This document shows, piece by piece, positions 46,793 through 58,185 of a stretch of DNA of 64,000 nt (position 1 is the first letter of the stretch; each line of letters opens with the position of its first letter). Made by a program: the position numbers and the translations under genes. The stretch lies in NCBI RefSeq assembly GCF_026967935.1, contig NZ_JAPVBL010000001.1:850082-914081 (forward strand), read 5' to 3'. The notes beneath the pieces are model-generated. The model ran no database searches. It saw only the letters and a list, made by a program, of their open reading frames with translations, and was not told the origin of the DNA. This DNA is from Modestobacter sp. VKM Ac-2982 (lineage in GTDB: Bacteria > Actinomycetota > Actinomycetes > Mycobacteriales > Geodermatophilaceae).

Positions 46793-48054
46793 GGGGCTGC
46801 GCAGACCAGCACGGTCGGGGCGCCGGCGACGCGGGTGACGACGACGACCGCGCTGCCCTCGCCGGGCCCGCGGAGCTGCCGGGCCAGCGTCTCGGGCTCG
46901 ATCGGCGACCCCCGCTTCTTCACCACCACCCGGCCGACCCCGCGGGCGCGCAGCAGCGCCTTCAGCTTCTTCAGGTTGAACGGCAGCACCTCGGTCACCC
47001 GGTACGAGCTGACCCACGGGGAGTCGGCGGCCGCATCGGAGGTCAGGTAGGCGATCGTCGGGTCGACCAGGGTCGCGTCCAGCTCGGCCGCGGCGAGGGC
47101 GACCAGGCCGGAGCGGATGACCGCCGGGTCGGGCTCGTGCAGCCAGTCGCGCACCGGGCCGGGCCGCGCGTCGCCCGGATCGGTGTCGGCGGTCAGCTCC
47201 CGCACGCCGCCGTCCCGGCCGATCACGGTGGCCCGGCGCCACGTGCGCGACGGCCCGCGCCCCCACAGCAGCGCCTCGACGATCGACCCGCCCACCGACA
47301 CCCACTCCGCCTCGACCCCGGCCGGCACCTGGTCGTGGTCCAGCCCGGGAGCCACCTTCACCAGGCAGGTGGGCACGGCGTCGAGCAGCGCCTGCACCGT
47401 CGACCAGGGTGGGGACCAGCGGTCCGGGTCGAGCTGACGGCGCCCGCCGGCCCGCCGGGCGGGGTCGAGGACGGCGGCGTCGCAGCCGGCCACCCGGCCC
47501 CCGGTCGCGGCGGCCACCAGGTCGACGGCGTCGGCCGCACGGACCTCGACCCCGCTGAGCCCCGCCGCCGCGGCGTTGAGCCGGGTGAGCTCGCGGGCGA
47601 CCGGGTCCAGGTCGACGGCGACCACGGCGGCGCCGGCCCGGGCCAGCGCCACCGTGTCGGTGCCGGCCGCGCAGCCGAGGTCGACCACCGAGCGGGCACC
47701 GTCGGCCAGCAACCGGGCGGCCCGCCGGTCGGCGAGCACCGGGCGGCCGGCCTGCTCGAGTGCGTCGGCGGTGAAGAAGAACCGGTCGGCGTCGGCGCCG
47801 AACGCCGGCCGGGCCCGCTCCCGTTGCCGGGCGATGCCCCAGGCCGGGCCGGCCAGCTCCACGCCCACCTCGGCTCGCAGCCGGGTCAGCGCGGTGACCG
47901 CGTCGGCGCGTTCGGCCAGGAGCTCCCGGGCGCGGGTCAGCGCCGCCGCACCGGCCGGGGTCGCGAGGGCCTGCAGCTGGCGCACCGTCTCCGCGGCCTG
48001 CCCGCCGGGCTCGTCGTCGTGGGGGTCCCCGGGCACCGGCACAGCCTGGCGCAT
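46789..48054 (-). CDS. Class I SAM-dependent methyltransferase with THUMP-like C-terminus
   Basis: 421 residues from ATG 48054, behind AGGTGGGG on the minus strand; the frame extends to 48186 but that would cover the groES operator. The Rossmann SAM motif is VVDLGCAAGTDTVALARAGA, followed by VAVDLDPVARELTRLNAAAAG and the Asp-Pro motif AVLDPARRAGG. The C-terminal part matches the THUMP-like domain of this actinobacterial family. Likely RNA substrate by family, not proven. Convergent with tsaD and divergent from groES. Confidence 0.82.
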   Translation of the reverse strand: MRQAVPVPGDPHDDEPGGQAAETVRQLQALATPAGAAALTRARELLAERADAVTALTRLRAEVGVELAGPAWGIARQRERARPAFGADADRFFFTADALEQAGRPVLADRRAARLLADGARSVVDLGCAAGTDTVALARAGAAVVAVDLDPVARELTRLNAAAAGLSGVEVRAADAVDLVAAATGGRVAGCDAAVLDPARRAGGRRQLDPDRWSPPWSTVQALLDAVPTCLVKVAPGLDHDQVPAGVEAEWVSVGGSIVEALLWGRGPSRTWRRATVIGRDGGVRELTADTDPGDARPGPVRDWLHEPDPAVIRSGLVALAAAELDATLVDPTIAYLTSDAAADSPWVSSYRVTEVLPFNLKKLKALLRARGVGRVVVKKRGSPIEPETLARQLRGPGEGSAVVVVTRVAGAPTVLVCAAP

Positions 48055-48082
48055 CGCCGTCCCCACCTGGGCAGGACCCCGG

Positions 48083-48112
48083 TTGAGCGGCTGGCACTCA
48101 CGTGGGTAGAGT
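48083..48112 (+). promoter_or_regulatory. groES promoter
   Basis: TTGAGC (48083-48088), 18-base spacer, TAGAGT (48107-48112). The -10 lies within the CIRCE operator, so repressor binding would block it. Confidence 0.65.
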
Positions 48113-48116
48113 GCCA
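48092..48116. promoter_or_regulatory. CIRCE operator (HrcA site) of groES
   Basis: TGGCACTC, nine bases, GAGTGCCA: matches the CIRCE pattern GCACTC-N9-GAGTGC exactly in both cores. HrcA represses groESL through this site in many actinobacteria and firmicutes. hrcA is not in the window. Confidence 0.92.
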
Positions 48117-48227
48117 ATCGACACGGGCCGGGCCCCGACCCCCGCGACGGCGAGGCCCAGCCCCCGTGCCACAGCATCAGCACCATCCATTCGAGAGCCC
48201 GTCCGACACCGAAGGGGGCGTCACGAC

Positions 48228-48536
48228 GTGACGACCGCTACCAAGGTCAACATCAAGCCGCTCGAGGACCGCGTGGTGGTCCAGGCCAATGAGGCCGAGA
48301 CCACCACCGCCTCCGGTCTGGTCATCCCGGACACCGCCAAGGAGAAGCCCCAGGAGGGCACCGTCATCGCTGTCGGCCCCGGCCGCGTCGACGACAACGG
48401 CAACCGGGTCCCGCTCGACGTGAACGTCGGCGACGTGGTCATCTACTCGAAGTACGGCGGCACCGAGGTGCGCTACGGCGGCGAGGACTACCTCGTCCTC
48501 TCCGCGCGCGACCTGCTCGCCGTCGTCTCCAAGTAA
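48228..48536 (+). CDS. groES: Co-chaperonin GroES
   Basis: 102 residues from GTG 48228 ([19 protein letters not shown]), RBS AGGGGG about 9 bases upstream. Mobile loop is around [21 protein letters not shown] and the C-terminal [15 protein letters not shown]. Caps the GroEL chamber. CIRCE-controlled. A 127-base gap with a hairpin separates it from groEL. Confidence 0.97.
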   Translation: MTTATKVNIKPLEDRVVVQANEAETTTASGLVIPDTAKEKPQEGTVIAVGPGRVDDNGNRVPLDVNVGDVVIYSKYGGTEVRYGGEDYLVLSARDLLAVVSK

Positions 48537-48577
48537 GACCCTCGGCCCCCACAGGGCCGCGCACGACACAGCACGAC

Positions 48578-48616
48578 ACCGCCCCGGCGACCCGAACCAC
48601 CGGGTCCCGGGGCGGT
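48578..48616 (+). terminator. Hairpin between groES and groEL
   Basis: Stem of 10 bp (48578-48587 with 48607-48616), one bulged base, then 6 bp (48589-48594 with 48601-48606), loop AACCAC. Terminator-like, partial read-through is likely because groEL has no other visible promoter. Confidence 0.6.
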
Positions 48617-48651
48617 CGTCGTCTGCCCCCGTTCTCCTCCGCACCACCTGA

Positions 48652-50304
<1,653 letters not shown>

Positions 50305-50323
50305 GCTGAGCGCGACCGGCTGA

Positions 50324-50361
50324 CCTCCGCCCCCGTTCCCGTCTGGGAGCGGGGGCGGAGG
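50324..50361 (+). terminator. groEL terminator
   Basis: 17-bp stem (50324-50340 with 50345-50361, one G-T pair), loop GTCT, then a short T-containing tail CGTTCCT. Confidence 0.9.
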
Positions 50362-50450
50362 CGTTCCTGGCCGCTGAGTGGGCACAACCCGTGCGAGTCA
50401 GCCCGCCGAGGCCGGGCTCAAGCTGTTGGTCGGGCGGTCGATGGGGTGGT

Positions 50451-52064
50451 GTGCACGACACGGAGGCCGGTGAGAGGGCAGGGTCCCTCTCCTCTCCGGC
50501 GACCGCTGCGGACGCCGTCGAGCTGGCGGCCGTCCTCAGCGAACTGGAGGCGCTGTCGCGATTCGACCGCGACGGCATCGGCGACCGGGCGCAGGCGGCG
50601 CAGGACGCCGCCCGCGCACTGGACGTCCCGGAGCTGGAGCTGCGGGCGCGACTGGTGGCGGCCGACCTGGCCCGACGACGCGGGGACGTGGCCGAGGCCG
50701 GCCGGGTCGCCCGCGAGGTGCAGCGCTGGGCCACCGACGCGGGTTCCCGGCACCTGCTGTCCCGCAGCCACTTCCTGCTGGCGGCCGTCTTCCAGGAGCT
50801 GGGCGACCTCTCGCTGGCCCTGGAGCACGCCGTCCAGTCGGTGGACCTGCTCGGCGACGACGGGCCCCCGGCGCAGCGGATCGACCACCTCGCCCGGCTG
50901 GCCGACTGCCAGGGCCTGCAGGGTGACGAGGGAGCGCGGGAGCGGTACGCAGAGGTGCTCGGTCTCGCCGCGCAGCTCGGTGACGTGGACCGGCAGCTGC
51001 TGATCCTGAACAACTGGGCCTACGTGGAGACGATCGCCGGCCGGTACGACGGTGCCCTGACCCTGAGCACGCAGCTGCAGGCCCTCTCCGACGAACAAGG
51101 GGTGGTGTTGCACGTCGGGCGGCTGGACACCATCGCCCGCGCCCTCCTCGGACTGGGCCGGCTGGAGGAGGCGGAGAACGCCCTCGCGCCCGGGACCCGG
51201 CCCGGAGCGCTGGACGCCTCGTCGGACGGGGACGCCGGCGCCGACTTCCTGCTCACCCTGGCCGAGGTCCGTCGCCGGCGGGGGCGCGTGGCCGGTGCGC
51301 AGCAGGCGCTCGACGAGTGCGTGCGCCGGTGCGAGCAGCACGGGCTGACCGCCATCCGGGTGCGTGCCCGGCGGGAGCAGGCCGAGCTGCACGCGGCAGG
51401 TGCTGACTTCCGGGCGGCGTTCGAGGAGCACCAGCTGTACTGCCAGGCGGCGCTGGACCTGCAGTCCGTGCAACGCGATGCCCGGGCCCGGGCGCTGCAG
51501 GCGATGTACGAGACCACCGAGGCGCGGCGGCAGAGCCGGCGCTACCGCGAGCTCTCGCTGCGCGATCCGCTGACGGGCCTGTACAACCGGCGCTTCGTCG
51601 ACGACCAGCTCCCGCAGGTGCTGGACCGGGCGACCGCGGCCGACGAGGTGGTCTCCGTGGCGCTGGTCGACCTGGACCACTTCAAGCGCGTCAACGACAC
51701 GTGGTCCCACGACGTCGGGGACCAGGTGCTCCGCGCAGTGGCGGCGAGGCTGGAGGTCGCAGCGTCGGGCTCCGTCGTCCCGGGCGGCTTCGCCGCCCGG
51801 ATGGGGGGCGAGGAGTTCCTGCTGGTGCTCGTGGGCGGGGACCTGCCGCGCGCCGTCCGGCAGCTGGACGACCTGCGCCGGGAGGTCGCCGCCCACCCGT
51901 GGGGCGACCTGGCCGACGACCTGGCGGTGACGCTGAGCGCCGGGGTGTCCACCACGGCCGGGGACGCGGGCGCGACGATCGCCGGTCTGCTCAGCCGCGC
52001 GGACGAGCACCTGTACGGGGCGAAGACCCGAGGGCGGGACCTGGTCGTCAGCGACCTGGGCTGA
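50451..52064 (+). CDS. TPR-repeat diguanylate cyclase (GGDEF domain)
   Basis: 537 residues from GTG 50451; GTG 50391 is an alternative with no better RBS. About 1-330 is helical and TPR-like (repeated AL/EA/LGxL pattern). A coiled linker ends QSRRYRELSLRDPLTGLYNRRF, then a GGDEF domain with the active signature RMGGEEFLLV at ~452. It lacks the RxxD inhibitory site five residues before the signature. No signal peptide or membrane segment; TPRs suggest a protein partner. Product c-di-GMP by family. Confidence 0.88.
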   Translation: MHDTEAGERAGSLSSPATAADAVELAAVLSELEALSRFDRDGIGDRAQAAQDAARALDVPELELRARLVAADLARRRGDVAEAGRVAREVQRWATDAGSRHLLSRSHFLLAAVFQELGDLSLALEHAVQSVDLLGDDGPPAQRIDHLARLADCQGLQGDEGARERYAEVLGLAAQLGDVDRQLLILNNWAYVETIAGRYDGALTLSTQLQALSDEQGVVLHVGRLDTIARALLGLGRLEEAENALAPGTRPGALDASSDGDAGADFLLTLAEVRRRRGRVAGAQQALDECVRRCEQHGLTAIRVRARREQAELHAAGADFRAAFEEHQLYCQAALDLQSVQRDARARALQAMYETTEARRQSRRYRELSLRDPLTGLYNRRFVDDQLPQVLDRATAADEVVSVALVDLDHFKRVNDTWSHDVGDQVLRAVAARLEVAASGSVVPGGFAARMGGEEFLLVLVGGDLPRAVRQLDDLRREVAAHPWGDLADDLAVTLSAGVSTTAGDAGATIAGLLSRADEHLYGAKTRGRDLVVSDLG

Positions 52065-52077
52065 GCGGTGCCGGACA

Positions 52078-52123
52078 GCCGAGAGGGCCGGTCCGACACG
52101 TTCGTCGGACCGGCCCTCTCGGC
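52078..52123. terminator. Bidirectional terminator between the GGDEF gene and whiB3
   Basis: Perfect 20-bp stem (52078-52097 with 52104-52123), 6-base loop ACGTTC. Genes converge on it from both sides. Confidence 0.9.
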
Positions 52124-52158
52124 GTCTCGTCAGCGGGGGAGGCCTCCCGCAGGCAGGA

Positions 52159-52458
52159 TCAGACCGCGGCGGCGATGGCGGCGGGCTCGGCGGCGATCAG
52201 CCGCGCGCGCTCCTCCTCGCTCATGCCACCCCAGACCCCGTAGGGCTCGCGGACCGACAGGGCGTGCTGGAGGCAGGACTCGATCACTGGACAACGTCCG
52301 CAGACGGCTTTGGCAGCGGCCTGGCGGCGCGCGCGGGCCGGCCCGCGCTCACCGTCGGGGTGGAAGAAGAGCGACGTGCTCTCGCCCCGGCAGGAACCGT
52401 GCAGCTGCCAGTCCCAGACCTCGGCCACGGGGTTGGGCAGTCGGCGGATGTCAGCCAT
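52159..52458 (-). CDS. whiB3: WhiB-family Fe-S transcriptional regulator, WhiB3-like
   Basis: 99 residues from ATG 52458, with GAGGAGG on the minus strand 4 bases before it. Four Cys ligands of the [4Fe-4S] cluster are Cys23, Cys53, Cys56 and Cys62, the spacing and numbering I recall for M. tuberculosis WhiB3. GVWGG turn and FHPDGERGPARARR are present. Its position beside groESL matches the mycobacterial whiB3-groEL1 neighbourhood. Divergent from bldM. WhiB3 senses redox in mycobacteria. Confidence 0.85.
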   Translation of the reverse strand: MADIRRLPNPVAEVWDWQLHGSCRGESTSLFFHPDGERGPARARRQAAAKAVCGRCPVIESCLQHALSVREPYGVWGGMSEEERARLIAAEPAAIAAAV

Positions 52459-52826
52459 TGGACCTCCTCGGCTCGGTGCACCGGGGGGTCTGCCCGGTCG
52501 CTTCCGGGCCGATGCCCGCTGCCGACCAGCCGCAAACACGACCGATCGTGCTCGTCCTGCGAGATCGGCCGACTTGTGCTTCAGCCGTCGCGCGATCACG
52601 GGTCGTCACCCGCGGGGGTGACGGCCACTGTTGCTGCACTACCCAGCGGATCAAGGTGGTCACAGTGAGTGCCGACCACCAGGGTGGGGGACACCCCGAC
52701 ACCCGTCCGGGAGACCGGAGGTGCCGGCGCTCCCGGGAGCGGGGGGACCACCCCGCTCCGGCCACCCGCCCGGGCGACGCCCGGTCGGTACGCCGCCGGC
52801 TCCGACCGGCGCAGACGGGAGCAGTC
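52459..52826. other. Divergent whiB3-bldM regulatory region (368 bases)
   Basis: No gene seen. Contains two candidate operator-like inverted repeats: 52604-52623 (8-bp arms CGTCACCC/GGGTGACG, 4-base centre) and 52655-52680 (7-bp arms GGTGGTC/GACCACC, 12-base centre). I found no confident -10/-35 pair. Confidence 0.55.
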
Positions 52827-53585
52827 GTGATCGAGGACAGGACGCGGGGCAACAGCAGCGGTGGATCCGTCGTCTGGGTGTTCGACGAGCGCCGCCGGGT
52901 CCGGGACGACGTCGCCGGCCGGCTCCTGGCCCTGCCGTTCGTCAGCCGCGTCGAGGCCGTCGCCGACCCCGCGTCGCTGATGGCCCGGCTGGACAACCGG
53001 GTGCCCGACGTCCTCCTCGTCGGCACCCAGCGGGCGACCGACAGCGGGCTGTCGGTGGCCACCCAGGTCCTGCGCGCCCACCCCACGCTGCCGGTGCTGA
53101 TGCTCGGCGCACCGGACGACGCCGAGACCGTGCGCGCCGCGGTCTCCCTCGGCGCGCGGGGCTACCTCCGCTGGGACGCCAGCCCGGTGGAGCTCGGGCT
53201 GGGCCTGTCCCGCACCGGCATGCGTCCCGAGGGTGGGCGCCTGCCCCACCAGGTGGCCCCTGCGCCCCGCAACCCGCAGCACGCGGGCATGCTCGCCGGT
53301 GCCCCCGCCGGCTCGGGCTGGAGCGGCGCCAGCCCGCTGGCCGGCCTGGCCCCGACCACGGTGCGGTCCACGGTCCCCGAGACGCCGCAGGCCGCCCTGT
53401 CGGGGCGGGAGATGCAGGTGCTCACCGGGATGAGCCAGGGCAAGAGCAATGCCCAGATCGGCCGGGAGCTCTACCTGTCCGAGGACACGATCAAGACGCA
53501 CGCGCGGCGGCTGTTCCGCAAGCTGGGCGCCAAGGACCGCGCCGAGGCCGTCGCCACCGGCTTCCGCCGCGGCATCATGACCTGA
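52827..53585 (+). CDS. bldM: BldM-type response regulator with degenerate receiver
   Basis: 252 residues from GTG 52827. The C-terminal LuxR-type helix-turn-helix (SGREMQVLTGMSQGKSNAQIG, RELYLSEDTIKTHARRLFRKLG, AKDRAEAVATGFRRG) is nearly identical to Streptomyces BldM as I recall it. The receiver-like domain (about 15-120) keeps Asp20-Glu21, but the phospho-acceptor Asp is Gly66 (DVLLVGTQ) and the Lys position is Trp (YLRWDAS). A ~60-residue Pro/Ala/Gly linker precedes the HTH. It cannot be phosphorylated at the standard site. Confidence 0.85.
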   Translation: MIEDRTRGNSSGGSVVWVFDERRRVRDDVAGRLLALPFVSRVEAVADPASLMARLDNRVPDVLLVGTQRATDSGLSVATQVLRAHPTLPVLMLGAPDDAETVRAAVSLGARGYLRWDASPVELGLGLSRTGMRPEGGRLPHQVAPAPRNPQHAGMLAGAPAGSGWSGASPLAGLAPTTVRSTVPETPQAALSGREMQVLTGMSQGKSNAQIGRELYLSEDTIKTHARRLFRKLGAKDRAEAVATGFRRGIMT

Positions 53586-53776
53586 CCTCCTGGTCCTGAC
53601 CGAGGTCAGGCCGCCCGGGCGACCGTCGAGCCGCTGCGCGCCGCGGCCCACCGGTCGGGGAGGCGGCTCTACCTCACGCTGGCCGGAGGTGCGGGCCGTC
53701 GTCCACCGGACGACGGCCCGTCCACGTCCCGGCCGGTGCACGGTCGACGCCGGTCCCGTCGGCCGACGATCAGCCG

Positions 53777-54791
53777 GTGCCCTCGCTCCTCCCCGGTCCG
53801 GTCCGGGTCACCGCGTCGTCCCGGCTGGGCGTCTTCACCCTCACCGAGTTGACCGCGGCCGGGGTGACCGAGCGCGAGGTGCGGAGCGCTGTTGGCTCCG
53901 GGAACTGGGTCCGGCTGCGCAGAGGCTGGTTCATCGGCGCGGGCGACCTGATGGAGGCCGAGGCGACCGGCCGGCGCCACGAGGTCGACGCCTTGGTGGT
54001 GACCGGCTCGCTCGCCAGGCCGAACGCGGTCGTCAGCCACGGCACCGCCGCACGGATCTGGGGGCTGCCCGTCCCGTCGGTGCTCTCGGCGGAGGTGCGG
54101 CTGACCGACCCGGACCGCTGGCGCACGGGCCCCGGGTACGCGATGGCCCGCGCTGCCCTGCCGGCCGAGGAGGTCACCACCCGTGGGCTGCACCGGCTCA
54201 CCACGGTCGCCCGGACGCTCGTGGACAACGCGCGGGAGTGGCCCGAGCTCCCCGCGGTGGCGGCGATGGACGCGGCTCTCCTCAGGGGCTCGGTCACGCC
54301 GGAGCAACTGCAGACGACGCTCGACAGTCACCGGTTCGCACCCCGGGCCCCGCGGGCCGTCCGGGCGGTCGCTGCGGCCGACGGGCGGGCCGAGAGGTGG
54401 CTGGAGACGAAGGGGCGGCTGCGCTTCCGTGCCGCAGGACTCCCGCTCTTCGTGCCACAGGTCGAGCTGTGGGTCGGGGAGCGGCTGGGCGAAGGTCGTG
54501 GACGGTTGGTACGAGGACGCAGCCCTGGCCGTGGAGTTCGACGGTCGGGTGAAGTACGTCCGTACGGCGGCCGCCCCGAGGACGTCCTGTTCGACGAGAA
54601 ACGGGAGGAAGACGCACTGAGGGCTCTCGGGATCCGCTTCGTCCGTCTGGTGGACGGGGACCTCGAGGCGGGGTGGGCAGCGGTGGAGAGCCGTGTGCGC
54701 CGGGAGCTCCGGGTCCCGGGGCCCGGAGCCCGGAGCCCGGAGCTTCCGCACCGTGCCGCGCACGGTCGGGCGTCGTCGCGCTCGGGGTTGA
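53777..54791 (+). pseudogene. Disrupted AbiEi-type / DUF559-like protein
   Basis: Starts GTG 53777. The first ~235 residues (SRLGVFTLTELTAAGVTEREVRSAVGSGNWVRLRRGWF) match the AbiEi antitoxin-like winged-helix domain. Then reading switches frame near 54486-54492, needs one extra base to continue as VVDGWYEDAALAVEFDGRVKY, and returns to the first frame near 54557-54563 (PYGGRPEDVLFDEKREEDALR). The shifted part is the putative PD-(D/E)XK core. At 54721-54741 three copies of GCCCGGA lie near the end; the first frame then has no stop before 55427, whereas another frame ends at 54791. End is therefore approximate. Confidence 0.65.
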
Positions 54792-54865
54792 GCCGCCCAT
54801 CCGACCGTGTGGCCGGTGTGGGAGGCGGCTCGACGGTCGCCCGGGCGGCTCAGCCCCGAGGTCGC

Positions 54866-55300
54866 TCAGTCGTCGCGGGCGTGCCGGCCGCCGGTGCCGT
54901 GCCGGCCGGTGGGCTCCTCGCGCTCGGCGAGCGCGGCCACCCCGTCGGCGTAGCCGCTGGCGTAGTCCCAGCTGACGTAGTCGTCGGGGTCGGGGTCGAA
55001 CGGCGGCTCGTGCCGGCCGGTCTGGCCCTCGTCGAGCAACTGGCGCAGGTTCGCCTGCATCAGCGCCCAGTCGACGTGGTGTTCCTCGTCGCAGTCGGGG
55101 CAGTCGACGACGATGCCCTTGACCCCGGTCGGCTCCAGCAGCGTGCGGAAGACCTCCAGCTCGGCCAGGTCGTCGAGCACCCCAGCCCGTTCCTCCATGG
55201 TCAGCGGTGGCTGCACCGAGTGGTCACCGGAACCGAGACCGTCCCCGAAGTCCGGGTCGCGATCCGGGGTCGCGCCGAATGCGTCGTCCCACGCGTCCAC
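54866..55300 (-). CDS. DUF5319 family protein
   Basis: 144 residues from GTG 55300 with AGGAGG four bases upstream on the minus strand. Contains a CxxC pair (VDCPDCDEEHHVDW) that could bind metal, and an acidic C-terminal half. A homologue sits next to guaB in mycobacteria (Rv3412), and here it is divergent from guaB. Soluble, no known function. Confidence 0.85.
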   Translation of the reverse strand: MDAWDDAFGATPDRDPDFGDGLGSGDHSVQPPLTMEERAGVLDDLAELEVFRTLLEPTGVKGIVVDCPDCDEEHHVDWALMQANLRQLLDEGQTGRHEPPFDPDPDDYVSWDYASGYADGVAALAEREEPTGRHGTGGRHARDD

Positions 55301-57010
<1,710 letters not shown>

Positions 57011-57013
57011 CCC

Positions 57014-58177
57014 ATGCCAGTACGCGACAACGTCGAGATCGGCCTGAACCGCTTCGCCCGCCGGGGCTACGACCTGGACGAGGTGTCGATCGTCCCCTCG
57101 CGGCGCACCCGCGACCACGACGACGTCTCCACCGCCTGGCAGATCGACGCCTTCCGGTTCGAGATCCCGCTCGTCACCAGCCCCAGCGACGCGGTGGTCA
57201 GCCCGGCGACCGCGGTCGCCGTCGGGCGGGCCGGTGGCCTGGGCGTGCTCAACGCCGAGGGCCTGTGGACCCGCTACGACGACCCGACCGACGTCTACCA
57301 CCGGCTGCGCGAGGCCGCCGGCCCGGACAGCGGACCGCCGACCGCCCTGCTGCAGGAGGTCTACGCCGCGCCCGTTCAGCCGGACCTGATCACCAGCCGG
57401 ATCAAGGAGCTGCGCGACTCGGGCGTGACGACGGCGGTCCGGGTCTCCCCGCAGCACACGGCCTGGCTGGCGCCGGCGATCCTGGCCGCCGGGGTCGACC
57501 TGCTGGTCATCCAGGGCACGATCGTCTCCGCGGAGCACGTCAGCACCGGCGGGGACGCGCTGAACCTCAAGGAGTTCATCGCCGACCTCGACGTCCCGGT
57601 GATCGTGGGCGGCGCCGCGGACTACCAGACCGCGCTGCACCTGATGCGCACCGGAGCGGCCGGGGTGATCGTCGGTGTCGGCGCCGACAGCTGGTCGACC
57701 GCGGACGCCGTGATGGGGATCCGGGTGCCGCTGGCCAGCGCCATCGCCGACGCCGCCGCGGCCCGCCGGGACTACCTGGACGAGACCGGTGGCCGGTACG
57801 TGCACGTCATCGCCAACGGCCGGATCGAGACCAGCGGCGCCATCGCCCGTGCCCTGGCCTGCGGCGCCGACGCCGTCCAGCTCGGGGAGCCGCTGCGCAC
57901 CGCCGCGGAGGCCCCGGCCGGCGGTGTGTGGTGGGACTCGGTGGCCGCGCACCCGCGGTTGCCCCGCGGCGGGACGTCGGCACCGGCGCAGGCCCGCGGC
58001 ACCCTCGAGGAGGTGCTGCTCGGCCCGGCCACCGCCGCCGACGGGCGCACCAACCTCTTCGGTGCCCTGCGCCGCACCATGGCCAAGACCGGCTACCGGG
58101 ACCTCAAGGAGTTCCAGCGGGTCGACCTGGTGCTCGGTGGGGGCAGCGACGACGCACCCGGCCACCTGGCCGGCTGA
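57014..58177 (+). CDS. guaB3: GuaB3 family IMP dehydrogenase-related protein
   Basis: 387 residues, shorter than GuaB and without CBS domains. [43 protein letters not shown] is the GuaB3 start. It lacks the GxxSICTT catalytic loop; the corresponding region is [18 protein letters not shown], so it is not expected to act as IMPDH. GMP reductase activity has been reported for some family members, but I would not assign it here. Three bases after guaB, same operon. Confidence 0.92.
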   Translation: MPVRDNVEIGLNRFARRGYDLDEVSIVPSRRTRDHDDVSTAWQIDAFRFEIPLVTSPSDAVVSPATAVAVGRAGGLGVLNAEGLWTRYDDPTDVYHRLREAAGPDSGPPTALLQEVYAAPVQPDLITSRIKELRDSGVTTAVRVSPQHTAWLAPAILAAGVDLLVIQGTIVSAEHVSTGGDALNLKEFIADLDVPVIVGGAADYQTALHLMRTGAAGVIVGVGADSWSTADAVMGIRVPLASAIADAAAARRDYLDETGGRYVHVIANGRIETSGAIARALACGADAVQLGEPLRTAAEAPAGGVWWDSVAAHPRLPRGGTSAPAQARGTLEEVLLGPATAADGRTNLFGALRRTMAKTGYRDLKEFQRVDLVLGGGSDDAPGHLAG

Positions 58178-58185
58178 GCGCGGCG

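Noticed and set aside
48055..48186. N-terminal extension of the methyltransferase to 48186
   Set aside because: It would cover the CIRCE operator and groES promoter, and the added residues show no family sequence; ATG 48054 has a good RBS.
57014..58177. Second IMP dehydrogenase as a degraded guaB duplicate
   Set aside because: Full-length GuaB3 is a known separate family, with an intact frame and no CBS domains; not a pseudogene.
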